Shown here one piece after another: positions 7,447-14,973 of a stretch of DNA of 18,022 bases; the first letter of the stretch is position 1, and each line of letters starts with the position of its first letter. The notes under the pieces are model-generated. The model was not told the DNA's origin. It was given only the letters and a program-made list of their open reading frames with translations, and searched no databases. The stretch covers positions 1 to 18,022 of the forward strand of contig CAZJWR010000067.1 in assembly GCA_964549765.1 (NCBI GenBank), given 5' to 3'. The position numbers and the translations under genes are program-made. Source of the stretch: CAZJWR01 sp964549765. GTDB taxonomy: Bacteria > Zixibacteria > MSB-5A5 > GN15 > JAAZOE01.

Positions 7447-8070
7447 TTATTCCGTTTCAGGGCTGGCCTTTTCGGCCTTGATATACGATTTCTTCAGCAT
7501 CGTCATTATTGCTTCCTTCTTTTCTGCCGGCATCTCTTTGCCGCGATACGAATACTGAAGATTGAAAAGGGATGTTTTGCCGTTGGTTAATTTCCACAGC
7601 TGCACCTGGGCCGGCTCTTTGCTGAGAAAATCCGGGCAGTCGATTTCGTAGATGATATGCGGATATTCCTTCGCCTCGTCGGAATACCCTTTTTCGAGAA
7701 TACTCCAGGTTGCGTTGGGACTGCCTTTCCGGGTGCCCAGATAGGTCATCCGCGCCAGTCCCGGGAGGTTCATCTTAACATTGCCCTTGCCGTGAACGAT
7801 TTCCAGGGTCACCATTTCCTCCCAGTTTTGATCCCCCTGTCCCTTGGGATAATACAGACTATATTCGGAAGCTCCCGCGGTGTAGGTATTGGAAAGCTGC
7901 CAGTCGCTACCCTCGGGCCACTCGATGACCTGGGTTTCGGTAATATCCGGTACCTGCTGGACGGTCGAATCCTCGGTTGCCGGCTTGGTCGTGGCGAAGG
8001 TCGGCGCGCTCATCGATAGCACAAACAAAACCACGGTAGCCAGTAGAATCATTTTAGCCGCAAAACTCAT
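7447..8070 (-). CDS. Exported protein of unknown function
   Basis: 207 residues from the ATG at 8070, chosen because GGAGG lies 7 nt upstream and the frame then opens with a signal peptide (MSFAAKMILLATVVLFVLSM, cleavage near APTFA-TT). A longer frame to 8112 would run through the ribosome-binding site and the promoter region. The mature part (about 180 residues) has no motif I recognise. It contains WPEGSDWQ, SEYSLYYPKGQ, NWEEMVTLEIVHGKG and MTYLGTRKG, then YEIDCPDF, and ends in a charged helix (EMPAEKKEAIMTMLKKSYI). It has one cysteine after the signal and no lipobox. The pattern suits a small periplasmic alpha/beta protein. It is convergent with the ABC ATPase gene, 44 bp away, and appears to be transcribed alone from its own promoter. 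Confidence 0.8.
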   Translation of the reverse strand: MSFAAKMILLATVVLFVLSMSAPTFATTKPATEDSTVQQVPDITETQVIEWPEGSDWQLSNTYTAGASEYSLYYPKGQGDQNWEEMVTLEIVHGKGNVKMNLPGLARMTYLGTRKGSPNATWSILEKGYSDEAKEYPHIIYEIDCPDFLSKEPAQVQLWKLTNGKTSLFNLQYSYRGKEMPAEKKEAIMTMLKKSYIKAEKASPETE

Positions 8071-8077
8071 ACGTGTA

Positions 8078-8082
8078 CCTCC
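8078..8082 (-). promoter_or_regulatory. Ribosome-binding site of the 8070 gene
   Basis: On the minus strand this reads GGAGG, followed by T, 7 nt before the ATG at 8070. It decides the start codon of the exported protein. Confidence 0.8.
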
Positions 8083-8100
8083 ATTCTCAAACCTTTCCCT

Positions 8101-8106
8101 ATTATA
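8101..8106 (-). promoter_or_regulatory. -10 box for the 8070 gene
   Basis: On the minus strand this is TATAAT preceded by TTG. Initiation near 8094 gives a leader of about 24 nt containing the GGAGG site. The -35 region is poor (GGTGAA at 17 nt), so strength or an activator cannot be judged. Confidence 0.55.
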
Positions 8107-8238
8107 CAACATTCCCGCAAAAATTCACCCGCCTTTTTATCCCCGCCCGGCTCACCAAGGCGCACCCCTTCCGGAGCTTACAACAAATTGCCGTTTTTTT
8201 GCTTTCCCTCTCAATCGGCGTCGCCTAAATTGTCCCGT

Positions 8239-10065
8239 ATGAAAAAACTGATTGTCATCGCGTTCATCGGTGTTATTCTCTGTCCTTTGGCGGCCCACTG
8301 CCAGACGCTCCCCGATCAGTACGAAGGTGCGCGCAAGCTCTACACCGAGGCGTTGCAGCAGATGCACGACAAGAAGTATCCGGCGGCCATTGACGCCTTC
8401 CGGGAACTGGCCACGACCTACAAAAATTCCCAGTACCGGGACATTTACAACTACGGCCTGGCTCGCGCCTATTATTACGCGGGCGAATACGATCAGGCCC
8501 TCGGGGTTCTGGCCAGTTACGATGCTTTGTTTCCAAACTCCTATCTTCTGCCGTACGCCCATCTGTTGCGGGCCAATTGCGATTACCGTTCGACCCAGCT
8601 CGAAAATGCCTTTTCGGAATATATCCGGGCCTACCGGACCGCCCAAGACCGTCGTCTTCGGGAACTCAGCAAACAGTCGTTGCTGACGATGGTCGAAGCC
8701 GGCTATGTTCCCCCGGATTCGTCATTAGCGCAGGTTCCGGCGGATCTGCTTTGCCCGATCAAAGGCCGCGTGGCGTACCAGATGCGCGCCCGCTGGACCG
8801 ACGATGAAATGGCGCAATTTTTGGGTGACTGTGCGGCCTTTTCGGTGGGCGAAAAACAATTGCCGAAACGGATCGAGGGGCGGCCGTTGATTGGTATTAC
8901 GCTTCCGCTGAGCGGCCCATACGCCAAGTACGGGCAGTCCATCCTCGACGGCGCCATGCTGGCTGACGAGCTTTTGCAGGAATCGAACTTTCCGGTCGAT
9001 TTGCTGGTCTATGACACGCGTGCCGATAACATAACTGCCGCCCGCGAAGCGCAAATTCTTGCCGACGCCGAGGTCGATATCGTTGTGGGACCTCTTCTGT
9101 CGAATGTCGCCGCCACCGCGTCGGCGATGACATCGTGCTCGGATATGCCCCTGTTGGTGCCGGTGGCCACCGAGGCCGGGTTTGCCGAGCTGTCGCCGGG
9201 CTGTTTCCAACTATCCACCAATGTGGAGACTATCGGGCGCGGAATGGCGCAGTATGCCGTCAAGCATCGCGGCATGACGACGCTGGCGGTGATATGCCCG
9301 ACGACTATCGACGAGATGACCATGGCCGACGCCTTCGCCGACGAAGCCAAACGGCTCGGCGCCCATGTGCTGGCGGTGGAACGGTTTCGCCCCGGGGAAA
9401 CCGATTTCGGCCCGTATGTCAACGATATCAAGGAAGCCATCCTCGGCCCACCGCAGGATTCGATTTTCTATATCACGCTCGAAGGGGACACCTTGAAAGA
9501 GGGCGAGGCCCCGGTTTCTTTCGACGGTTTTTTTATACCCGCCACCGAGGATCAGCTGTATCTGCTTCTGCCGCAGCTCGAATTTTACCGGGTGACGACG
9601 TCGTATTTGGGCACGGATGAATGGAATACCGGCAAAGTTCTCAAGCTCGGCGAAAAAATCCTCAAAGACGCCGTCTTTTATTCCAGCCGGGCGGCCATGC
9701 AGCAGGCCGCGGGTTATGATAAATTCGCCGCCGCTTACGACGCCAAGCACGGCACCGAACCGGATCGGCTGGCGGCAGTGGGGTACGATGCCGTCAATCT
9801 CATGGCCGACGCCTATCGGGCCGGGATGAAAACGCGAGGCGACATTATTAACTACCTGAGCGGGCTGGAAGCGTATGAGGGCGCGTCGGGGAAAATCACC
9901 TTCGGCCGCGACCGCACCAATCTGCAGCTGCCGCTGTTTAATTTCCGCGACGATCAGGTTCGGCCTATTGTGGAACAGCCGATTGTCGAGGAATTGCCGG
10001 CGGAGGAAGACCAGGAGGCTTACCCCGATTCGGTCGGTGTCGAGGATATTGAAAGCAAGCCATGA
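8239..10065 (+). CDS. Exported TPR plus type-I periplasmic-binding-fold protein (LpoA / branched-chain amino-acid-binding-like)
   Basis: 608 residues. The ATG at 8239 is chosen over 8188 because it begins a signal peptide at once (MKKLIVIAFIGVILCPLAAHC, then QT); His before the Cys argues against a lipobox. Residues about 24-185 are helical with TPR-like units (QYEGARKLYTEALQQMHDKK, YPAAIDAFRELATTYK, YNYGLARAYYYAGEYDQAL). Residues about 214-590 are a Leu/Ile/Val-binding-type domain opening with GITLPLSGPYAKYGQSILDG and containing DIVVGPLLSN and AVGYDAVNLMADAY. An acidic tail (EELPAEEDQEAYPD) ends it. The same fold order occurs in LpoA, the outer-membrane activator of penicillin-binding protein 1A, but an ABC solute receptor or envelope sensor fits as well. 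No Shine-Dalgarno is visible; TAAATTG lies 7 nt before the ATG. Confidence 0.82.
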   Translation: MKKLIVIAFIGVILCPLAAHCQTLPDQYEGARKLYTEALQQMHDKKYPAAIDAFRELATTYKNSQYRDIYNYGLARAYYYAGEYDQALGVLASYDALFPNSYLLPYAHLLRANCDYRSTQLENAFSEYIRAYRTAQDRRLRELSKQSLLTMVEAGYVPPDSSLAQVPADLLCPIKGRVAYQMRARWTDDEMAQFLGDCAAFSVGEKQLPKRIEGRPLIGITLPLSGPYAKYGQSILDGAMLADELLQESNFPVDLLVYDTRADNITAAREAQILADAEVDIVVGPLLSNVAATASAMTSCSDMPLLVPVATEAGFAELSPGCFQLSTNVETIGRGMAQYAVKHRGMTTLAVICPTTIDEMTMADAFADEAKRLGAHVLAVERFRPGETDFGPYVNDIKEAILGPPQDSIFYITLEGDTLKEGEAPVSFDGFFIPATEDQLYLLLPQLEFYRVTTSYLGTDEWNTGKVLKLGEKILKDAVFYSSRAAMQQAAGYDKFAAAYDAKHGTEPDRLAAVGYDAVNLMADAYRAGMKTRGDIINYLSGLEAYEGASGKITFGRDRTNLQLPLFNFRDDQVRPIVEQPIVEELPAEEDQEAYPDSVGVEDIESKP

Positions 10066-10086
10066 GCCTTCCCGAAACCGCTTTCC

Positions 10087-10114
10087 TTGCCATTTTTCAA
10101 AAAAAGTGTATCTT
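10087..10114 (+). promoter_or_regulatory. Candidate promoter for lptC and the following gene
   Basis: TTGCCA (10087-10092), a 16-nt A/T-rich spacer and TATCTT (10109-10114) lie in the 128-nt gap before lptC. Initiation near 10121 leaves a leader of about 70 nt. The -35 is 5 of 6 against TTGACA. Confidence 0.5.
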
Positions 10115-10193
10115 GCGGGCCGTTGCGCTGTAAAAAGACCGACGATAGCGGCGTAAATGGAACTTTTTTAAGACCGATAACTTATAGAGAGAT

Positions 10194-10772
10194 ATGAGAC
10201 GCAAATATCGCATAATTCTGCTTGCCGTTCTGGTGGGTTTTCTGGGGATTGTGGCCCTGGGGTGCGGCGAGGATAAACTCAATTCCGAGAGTGGAGAGGA
10301 TTTTACGGAGGGGGCGCAGCCCGACCAGATAACCCATAACGCCCATATTTTTCTTTATAAAGGCGGTCATAAGACAACCGATTTGACCGCCGATGAAATC
10401 CGCCAATTTACGACGCTGGATTCAGCCTTAGCCAGCAACCTGACCGTCGAATTTTTCGACACCACCGGCACGCGCGTTTCCACTCTGACCGCCGACGAAG
10501 GATATATCCGGGAAAAGGACCAATACCTGGCGGTATCGGGATCGGTCGTGGTTATCGGCGAGGACTCGGTGCGACTGGAGACGGAATATTTGGAATGGGA
10601 CGGCGACAAGGATTCGGTGGTGACCGACAGTTTCGTCACCGTCATCGAGAAAGGCGATACTCTTATGAGTTACGGATTTCAGAGCGATCCGGAACTCAAA
10701 GACGTGACCTTCAAACACCGGGTCCGCGGACGATTGAGCGATGTGGAAAAGAAGGCCGATGATAAAAAATGA
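10194..10772 (+). CDS. lptC: LPS export lipoprotein LptC
   Basis: 192 residues. LptC is anchored at the inner membrane and passes lipopolysaccharide from the LptBFG transporter to LptA in the periplasm. The N-terminus has a basic and hydrophobic stretch ending in lipobox ALGC, with C24 as the probable lipidated residue. The body carries the LptC pattern of short beta-strand repeats: PDQITHNAHIFLYKGGHKTT, a segment around FFDTTGTRVSTLTADEGYI, SGSVVVIGEDSVRLETEYLEW, and a closing YGFQSDPELKDVTF. No lptA or lptB follows; instead an unknown exported protein overlaps its 3' end by 14 nt. The ribosome-binding site is weak (AGAGAG just before the ATG). LptC implies an LPS-bearing outer membrane. Confidence 0.87.
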   Translation: MRRKYRIILLAVLVGFLGIVALGCGEDKLNSESGEDFTEGAQPDQITHNAHIFLYKGGHKTTDLTADEIRQFTTLDSALASNLTVEFFDTTGTRVSTLTADEGYIREKDQYLAVSGSVVVIGEDSVRLETEYLEWDGDKDSVVTDSFVTVIEKGDTLMSYGFQSDPELKDVTFKHRVRGRLSDVEKKADDKK

Positions 10773-11553
10773 ATTTCCCGTTTTTGGGTTTGTAGTGTTG
10801 GTATTGGCGTGCCTGCTCTCGGGCGCGGCCCTGGCCGATGTCTCCCTTGACGAGGCAAAAAAAATCGGCGAAGACAATCTGAAAAGCCTGATCGATCAAT
10901 CGTATCATTACCGGATCGAGTACGACACGGTTCTCGTGTTGCCGGTCTATTCCAAAACTGTCTGGAAAGACGATTTTTACCTGCTGTATTTTCTGAAAGA
11001 CAATTATTTCCAGGCGGAAATGGAAATCGATAAAAAGACCGGCAGGCCGTCGATTCTCGCCATGGGCACGATGGCGCCGCCGTACCTGGCGCTGCATACC
11101 GGGACATTCAACTATCGCTATTTCAGCGCCGATTCGATACTGTATTATGCCTCTCTCCGCAACCGCCTGAAGCAGGATTCGGCGCGGCTGGTTTATTTCG
11201 GCGTGATCCCCCGGCTGGGCAAACGCGGCGTGGTCTGGGAAGTGTTTTCCTCCAAAGGAGCCGACTACATTTCTCCCGGCGGCCCGAATTTCACATTGTA
11301 TCAGCTTGTTATGGATATGAATCTCAGTCAGCGCAAGGGCGGCAACTTCGCCGCCGATTCGATACGGATGGTCAATATCACGGCCGAAATCACGCGCTTG
11401 CAGGCGATAACCGACGAAGAATTGCGCGAAAGCCAGCGCTATCCCCGGACGCGCGATTCATTGATCAATTCGCTCATGGACGAACGCAACGTCCTGATCC
11501 GCCATTTTCCCAAACTGGGGCAATTGTTTCCTTTGGATTCCGGACAAAAGTGA
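10759..11553 (+). CDS. Exported protein of unknown function encoded with lptC
   Basis: 264 residues from the ATG at 10759, preceded by GAAGG at 10751-10755. The ATG at 10741 is the alternative. The gene overlaps lptC by 14 nt, so coupled translation is likely. A signal peptide (IKNEFPVFGFVVLVLACLLS, cleavage near ALA-D, about residue 26) leads to a mature protein of about 235 residues with no cysteine. It begins with an amphipathic helix (VSLDEAKKIGEDNLKSLIDQ), continues with aromatic strands (DDFYLLYFLKDNYFQAEMEI, YISPGGPNFTLYQLVM), and ends in a charged helical segment (about 210-255: ITAEITRLQAITDEELRESQ). I do not recognise the family. Position suggests an envelope role, perhaps in LPS transport, but nothing in the sequence proves it. 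Confidence 0.82.
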   Translation: MIKNEFPVFGFVVLVLACLLSGAALADVSLDEAKKIGEDNLKSLIDQSYHYRIEYDTVLVLPVYSKTVWKDDFYLLYFLKDNYFQAEMEIDKKTGRPSILAMGTMAPPYLALHTGTFNYRYFSADSILYYASLRNRLKQDSARLVYFGVIPRLGKRGVVWEVFSSKGADYISPGGPNFTLYQLVMDMNLSQRKGGNFAADSIRMVNITAEITRLQAITDEELRESQRYPRTRDSLINSLMDERNVLIRHFPKLGQLFPLDSGQK

Positions 11554-11657
11554 CGGTTTCCATGATTCGCCGATGAATTTCAGGGGTGCGAATCTCTCCG
11601 AGGAAGCCGATTCCAAATCTTTTTATTTGCTCGCTTTCCCGACTCCTGCCTACATTG

Positions 11658-12437
11658 ATGTCGATGTCGATACGATTCTTATTAGCTGTCGGTATAATGC
11701 TGTTGGCCTTGATGGCGCTCGATTGTACCGGCGGGCAGCAAACCGCCCGGCCGGGATTGACCGTGGCGGCGCCGGATTACCTGAAGGGGATTCTGGATCG
11801 CGCGACGACGCAGTTCGAAGAGGAAAACCATATTCCCGTGGAAATTCTCTATCTTCCCCCCGATAGTATCGTCGTCTACGGGAAAAACAGCCTTCGGGTC
11901 GATGTCTTCATCGCCGCCGATCCCAAACAGTTTGCGGCTTTTAAAGAAGATACGTCCCTGATCTACGGCGCATATTCATGCCCCTTCGCATTGTCCGTGG
12001 CGCTGGTGGGCCGGGCCGATGGGCCGCACACGGATGAACTGGATGGCATCAAAAGCGAAGAATTCCTGCGAATCGTCATCGTCGATCCGTCCGCCGGCTA
12101 CGAGGGCAAACTTGCCGAAACGGCGCTCAAGAAACGACACATATGGAATAAAATTCAAAACCGGCTGATCCTGGCCCGTTCCACCGATCAACTCCTGTCC
12201 TATCTGATCACCGGCGAAGCCGACGCCGCTATCGCACTTGAATCTTCGGTACACGGCCGGGCCGGTTTGATCGTCATGAGCCGCCTTGACGAATTATTCG
12301 GAGACCGTTTGATACATTGCGGCGCCGTGACGGCGGATTCGGACGACAAAGCCTCGGCGCAGGCGCTTCTCGATCTGTTGGATCTTCGGCTGTGCCCCAT
12401 GTATGATATACGCGGCGTCAATCGCTTGGGCGATTAA
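11658..12437 (+). CDS. ModA-like periplasmic solute-binding protein
   Basis: 259 residues from the ATG at 11658; a second in-frame ATG lies at 11664, and a longer frame from 11586 lacks a leader-like start. The N-terminus is a hydrophobic export signal ending MALDCTGG; Cys may be lipidated, but Asp before it is unusual. The mature part follows the molybdate-binding ModA plan: GLTVAAPDYLKGILDRATTQ, FEEENHIPVEILYLPPDSIV, VDVFIAADPKQF, IVIVDPSAGYEGKLAETALK, then LITGEADAAIALESSV. The Ser-rich loops that bind the oxyanion in ModA (AAASL, GSSG) are replaced by AAPDYL and LPPDS, so a different ligand, or a non-transport role, is likely. No modB or modC is adjacent, and the MalK-type ATPase at 6356 is not an obvious partner. 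Confidence 0.75.
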   Translation: MSMSIRFLLAVGIMLLALMALDCTGGQQTARPGLTVAAPDYLKGILDRATTQFEEENHIPVEILYLPPDSIVVYGKNSLRVDVFIAADPKQFAAFKEDTSLIYGAYSCPFALSVALVGRADGPHTDELDGIKSEEFLRIVIVDPSAGYEGKLAETALKKRHIWNKIQNRLILARSTDQLLSYLITGEADAAIALESSVHGRAGLIVMSRLDELFGDRLIHCGAVTADSDDKASAQALLDLLDLRLCPMYDIRGVNRLGD

Positions 12438-12495
12438 CTACGGCCGGAATGCGCATGCGAGCGAAATTTTCGTGCGAGTATTTCGCGTATGGGTC

Positions 12496-12523
12496 TTGCC
12501 TTTTTCCGCGACGGCAATATATT
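12496..12523 (+). promoter_or_regulatory. Candidate promoter for the comEA-pilM-rsmD-coaD run
   Basis: TTGCCT (12496-12501), a 16-nt spacer and TATATT (12518-12523), with the same architecture as the candidate before lptC. A second TATATT lies at 12526-12531. The start codon is at 12549, with AAGGGA at 12539-12544. Confidence 0.5.
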
Positions 12524-12548
12524 TCTATATTTTCGGCCAAGGGATCGG

Positions 12549-12917
12549 ATGAAACGATTTTTTGAATTTTCGATTACCCAGAGAAAAACGCTGACGCTTT
12601 TGGGGCTGGCGCTTCTCGTATTCGGCGGCTATAAAATCATCCGTATGTCCGTGCCGTCGTTATCGGTGCAAACGCAGGTATCCCAAGCGGCCCTCCGCGA
12701 TGAATACAAACCGCCGCTGTTTCTGGATGTCAACCATTCCCCGGCCGATTCGCTCGAACTGCTGCCCGGTATCGGACCGAAATTATCACAGCGGATCGTC
12801 CAATACCGACAGACTTACGGCGCCTTTGTTTCGGTCGATTCGCTGGTCAACGTGAAAGGCATCGGGCCGAAAATGCTGGCAAAAATTCGCATGTATTTTC
12901 GAGATATACCGGAGTGA
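12549..12917 (+). CDS. ComEA-like helix-hairpin-helix protein
   Basis: 122 residues. The ATG at 12549 has AAGGGA at 12539-12544; the ATG at 12489 lies upstream of the likely promoter. A membrane segment (about 15-31, LTLLGLALLVFGGYKII) anchors a short linker and a C-terminal helix-hairpin-helix domain (about 58-118) with two hairpins, LLPGIGPKLSQRI (GIG at 74-76) and VKGIGPKMLAKI (GIG at 104-106). The 'VNHSPADSLELLPGIG' opening is the ComEA form, in which the domain binds double-stranded DNA non-specifically during uptake by naturally competent cells. A general membrane-tethered DNA-binding role is also possible. It overlaps the next gene by 4 nt. Confidence 0.83.
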   Translation: MKRFFEFSITQRKTLTLLGLALLVFGGYKIIRMSVPSLSVQTQVSQAALRDEYKPPLFLDVNHSPADSLELLPGIGPKLSQRIVQYRQTYGAFVSVDSLVNVKGIGPKMLAKIRMYFRDIPE

Positions 12918-13777
12918 AGAACGCCTCCGAAACATACGGCGCGGCCATGCTCGGCGGATCCCTGCACGCCGCGCGAGTCGAAAACGACGGCGCCCGCAAT
13001 ATCGTCACGCGGTTGCTGACGTCGGACGACGATGTCAACGGCGACACGCTCGACAGCGGCCGCCTCTTTTTCGGCGTTGACAGCTCCCTGGCGGTGGTCA
13101 AAAAGATACAGATCAAGAAAAGCCCGTCAATGGATGCCATCGAAATGGCCCGGTTCGAGTTGGCGCAGTCGCTTCTGGATCCCCCGGACAGCTTCTATTT
13201 CGACATCCTCCCCCTCAATGGCCGCGACGGCTTCCAGCGGTTTTTCTCTATCGCCTATCACAAAGCCGAGATCAACCGGCTGATCGAATCATATCAGACG
13301 ACGCTGCGAAAGCCGTCGGGATTCAAACTGCACGCCGCGGCGCTGGCCGACGGCTATCGGACCTTCTGCCGCCGCGAACCGGGCGATCTGCAGGTTTTGA
13401 TCGACGTCGAAGCCGATACGGTGACGCTGGCGATACTCTATCAGGATAAACTCTACTGCGCGGGAAGCCTCGAGACCGCCCCCGGCGAGGCGATATCATC
13501 CGCGATAGCGAAGAAACTGGCGGCCGAGTTCAAATTGATGCTGAGTTTCGACCTCTCCGAACTTTTTCAAACGGGCATCACCGTGCCGGTTTCCCGGATC
13601 GTTCTTTCGGGACGGCATGCCGCCGATGAACTTCTGATGACGGCGCTCCGGGAACGGTTTTCGATGCCGATTGCCCGGCCGCAATTCAACGAAGGGTATT
13701 TTCAACCGGCCTCGGAAACAATCGACCGTTATTCTCCCGAACGATTTCTGATTCCATTGGGGCTGGCGCTGGAATGA
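12914..13777 (+). CDS. Divergent PilM-like actin-fold protein
   Basis: 287 residues from a GTG at 12914 inside the GTGA overlap with comEA. PilM is a cytoplasmic actin-like protein that links the type IV pilus inner-membrane complex to PilN and PilO. Support is the overall plan: an N-terminal strand pair (GAAMLGGSLHAARVE), a segment resembling the PilM 1C region (SPSMDAIEMARFELAQSL), a second ATPase-fold half opening LQVLIDVEADTVTLAILYQD, and a late glycine strand (VSRIVLSGRHAADELLMTAL) before FSMPIARPQF. Canonical nucleotide-binding glycines (usually DIG and a second DxG) are changed to DVEA and similar, so ATP binding is doubtful. pilN, pilO and pilQ are not in the window. A pseudo-pilin or competence role is suggested by the ComEA neighbour. 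Confidence 0.6.
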   Translation: MKNASETYGAAMLGGSLHAARVENDGARNIVTRLLTSDDDVNGDTLDSGRLFFGVDSSLAVVKKIQIKKSPSMDAIEMARFELAQSLLDPPDSFYFDILPLNGRDGFQRFFSIAYHKAEINRLIESYQTTLRKPSGFKLHAAALADGYRTFCRREPGDLQVLIDVEADTVTLAILYQDKLYCAGSLETAPGEAISSAIAKKLAAEFKLMLSFDLSELFQTGITVPVSRIVLSGRHAADELLMTALRERFSMPIARPQFNEGYFQPASETIDRYSPERFLIPLGLALE

Positions 13778-14313
13778 GCATCAAGATCGCCGGCGGCTAC
13801 CTGAAAGGGCGGACTCTCCGGACATCGTCCGGTCAGACCACCCGTCCCACCACGGGCAAGGTCCGCGAGGCGGTCTTTTCCATCCTCCAGCACGACCTGC
13901 CCGACGCCGACGTGCTCGATCTTTTTGCCGGATCGGGAGCGCTGGCGATTGAAGCGATTTCGCGCGGTGCGAGTTCGGCGGTGATGGTCGAGAAAAAATT
14001 TCAGGCGGCGTCGGTTATCGAAAAAAATCTCAAAACCTGCGGCCTCGACCTGCGGCTGATCAATGCCGATTTTAAGAAAGGCATTACGATACTCTCATCC
14101 GAGGGCGTCGCTTTCGATCTGATTTTTGCTGATCCGCCTTACGGCCTGGTCGACCCCGACAAACTGTACGATCTGCTGGTGGAATTTGCGTTGTTCAAAC
14201 GCGGCGGATTTCTTATAATGGAACATGCCGGCGACCATACGCCGCAGTCGAACGCCGTAATAAAAACGCGCCGATTCGGAGATTCGGCCATATCGATATT
14301 CGCCTATGAATAA
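13774..14313 (+). CDS. rsmD: 16S rRNA (guanine(966)-N(2))-methyltransferase RsmD
   Basis: 179 residues. RsmD methylates N2 of G966 in 16S rRNA within the 30S particle using S-adenosylmethionine. Family features: N-terminal IAGGYLKGRTL; RPTTGKVREAVFSIL (24-38); the SAM-binding motif VLDLFAGSGALAIEA (47-61); the acidic motif II, MVEKK; and the catalytic motif FADPPY (118-123). Length is normal. The ATG at 13774 overlaps the pilM-like stop as ATGA, and the stop overlaps coaD by 8 nt; the rsmD-coaD order is common across bacteria. Confidence 0.95.
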   Translation: MSIKIAGGYLKGRTLRTSSGQTTRPTTGKVREAVFSILQHDLPDADVLDLFAGSGALAIEAISRGASSAVMVEKKFQAASVIEKNLKTCGLDLRLINADFKKGITILSSEGVAFDLIFADPPYGLVDPDKLYDLLVEFALFKRGGFLIMEHAGDHTPQSNAVIKTRRFGDSAISIFAYE

Positions 14314-14806
14314 AAGAAAAAAACGCCTGGCGCTCTACCCGGGGACATTCGATCCCATCACCAACGGGCACATTTCGCTAATCCATCGTGCCGTCAACCT
14401 GTTCGATGAAATCGTCGTGGCCGTGGCCCGCAGCAGCCACAAGCGAACGATCCTGTTTTCCGCCGAGGAGCGGGCCGAGTTGATCACGGCCACGGTCGGC
14501 GACAAAAACAGCGTTCGCGTCGAAATATTCGACAGCCTTTTGGCCGAATACGCCAAGGAAATCGGCGCCTGTGCCATTGTTCGCGGGTTGCGGGCGGTGT
14601 CCGATTTCGAGTACGAATTCCAGATGGCGCTGATGAACCGCCGCATGGCCCGGCAGGTAGAGACGGTATTCTTGATGCCGGCCTTGTCGTGGGTGTATCT
14701 GTCGTCGACCATCGTCAAGGACGTCGCCAAAAACGGCGGCGACGTATCCGGTCTCGTCCCTGAAGCGGTGGCCAAGGCATTGAAGGCAAAATTCGGCCGA
14801 AAATAG
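14306..14806 (+). CDS. coaD: Pantetheine-phosphate adenylyltransferase CoaD
   Basis: 166 residues. CoaD transfers AMP from ATP to 4'-phosphopantetheine, giving dephospho-CoA, the penultimate step of coenzyme A synthesis in the cytoplasm. The nucleotidyltransferase signature is YPGTFDPITNGH (11-22, with His at 22 of the TxGH motif). Further motifs are the RGLR loop (IVRGLRAVSDFEYEFQMALM) and the C-terminal SSTIVKDVAKNGGDVSGLVP. The length and all three motifs are standard. It begins inside rsmD and has no separate ribosome-binding site, so translation is probably coupled. The next gene starts 254 bp downstream, and I see no clear terminator. Confidence 0.97.
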   Translation: MNKRKKRLALYPGTFDPITNGHISLIHRAVNLFDEIVVAVARSSHKRTILFSAEERAELITATVGDKNSVRVEIFDSLLAEYAKEIGACAIVRGLRAVSDFEYEFQMALMNRRMARQVETVFLMPALSWVYLSSTIVKDVAKNGGDVSGLVPEAVAKALKAKFGRK

Positions 14807-14973
14807 CCGGTAAATCCGCACTTTTACGCGGTCGGGAATGCTTTCTCTCAGTGGCCGTTGTGAATTTACTCACTGGTGTTCCCGTACGTCAATGCGCTCC
14901 GATCATCCGTTCAGTACCATAAAAAAGTACTTGCGGGGGAAGGGCGGATGTAGCATACATTCTACTACGATAA

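Noticed and set aside
10741..10758. ATG at 10741 as start of the gene after lptC
   Set aside because: It would enlarge the overlap to 32 nt and put MWKRRP before an otherwise normal signal peptide. The ATG at 10759 has GAAGG upstream; it remains a possible alternative.
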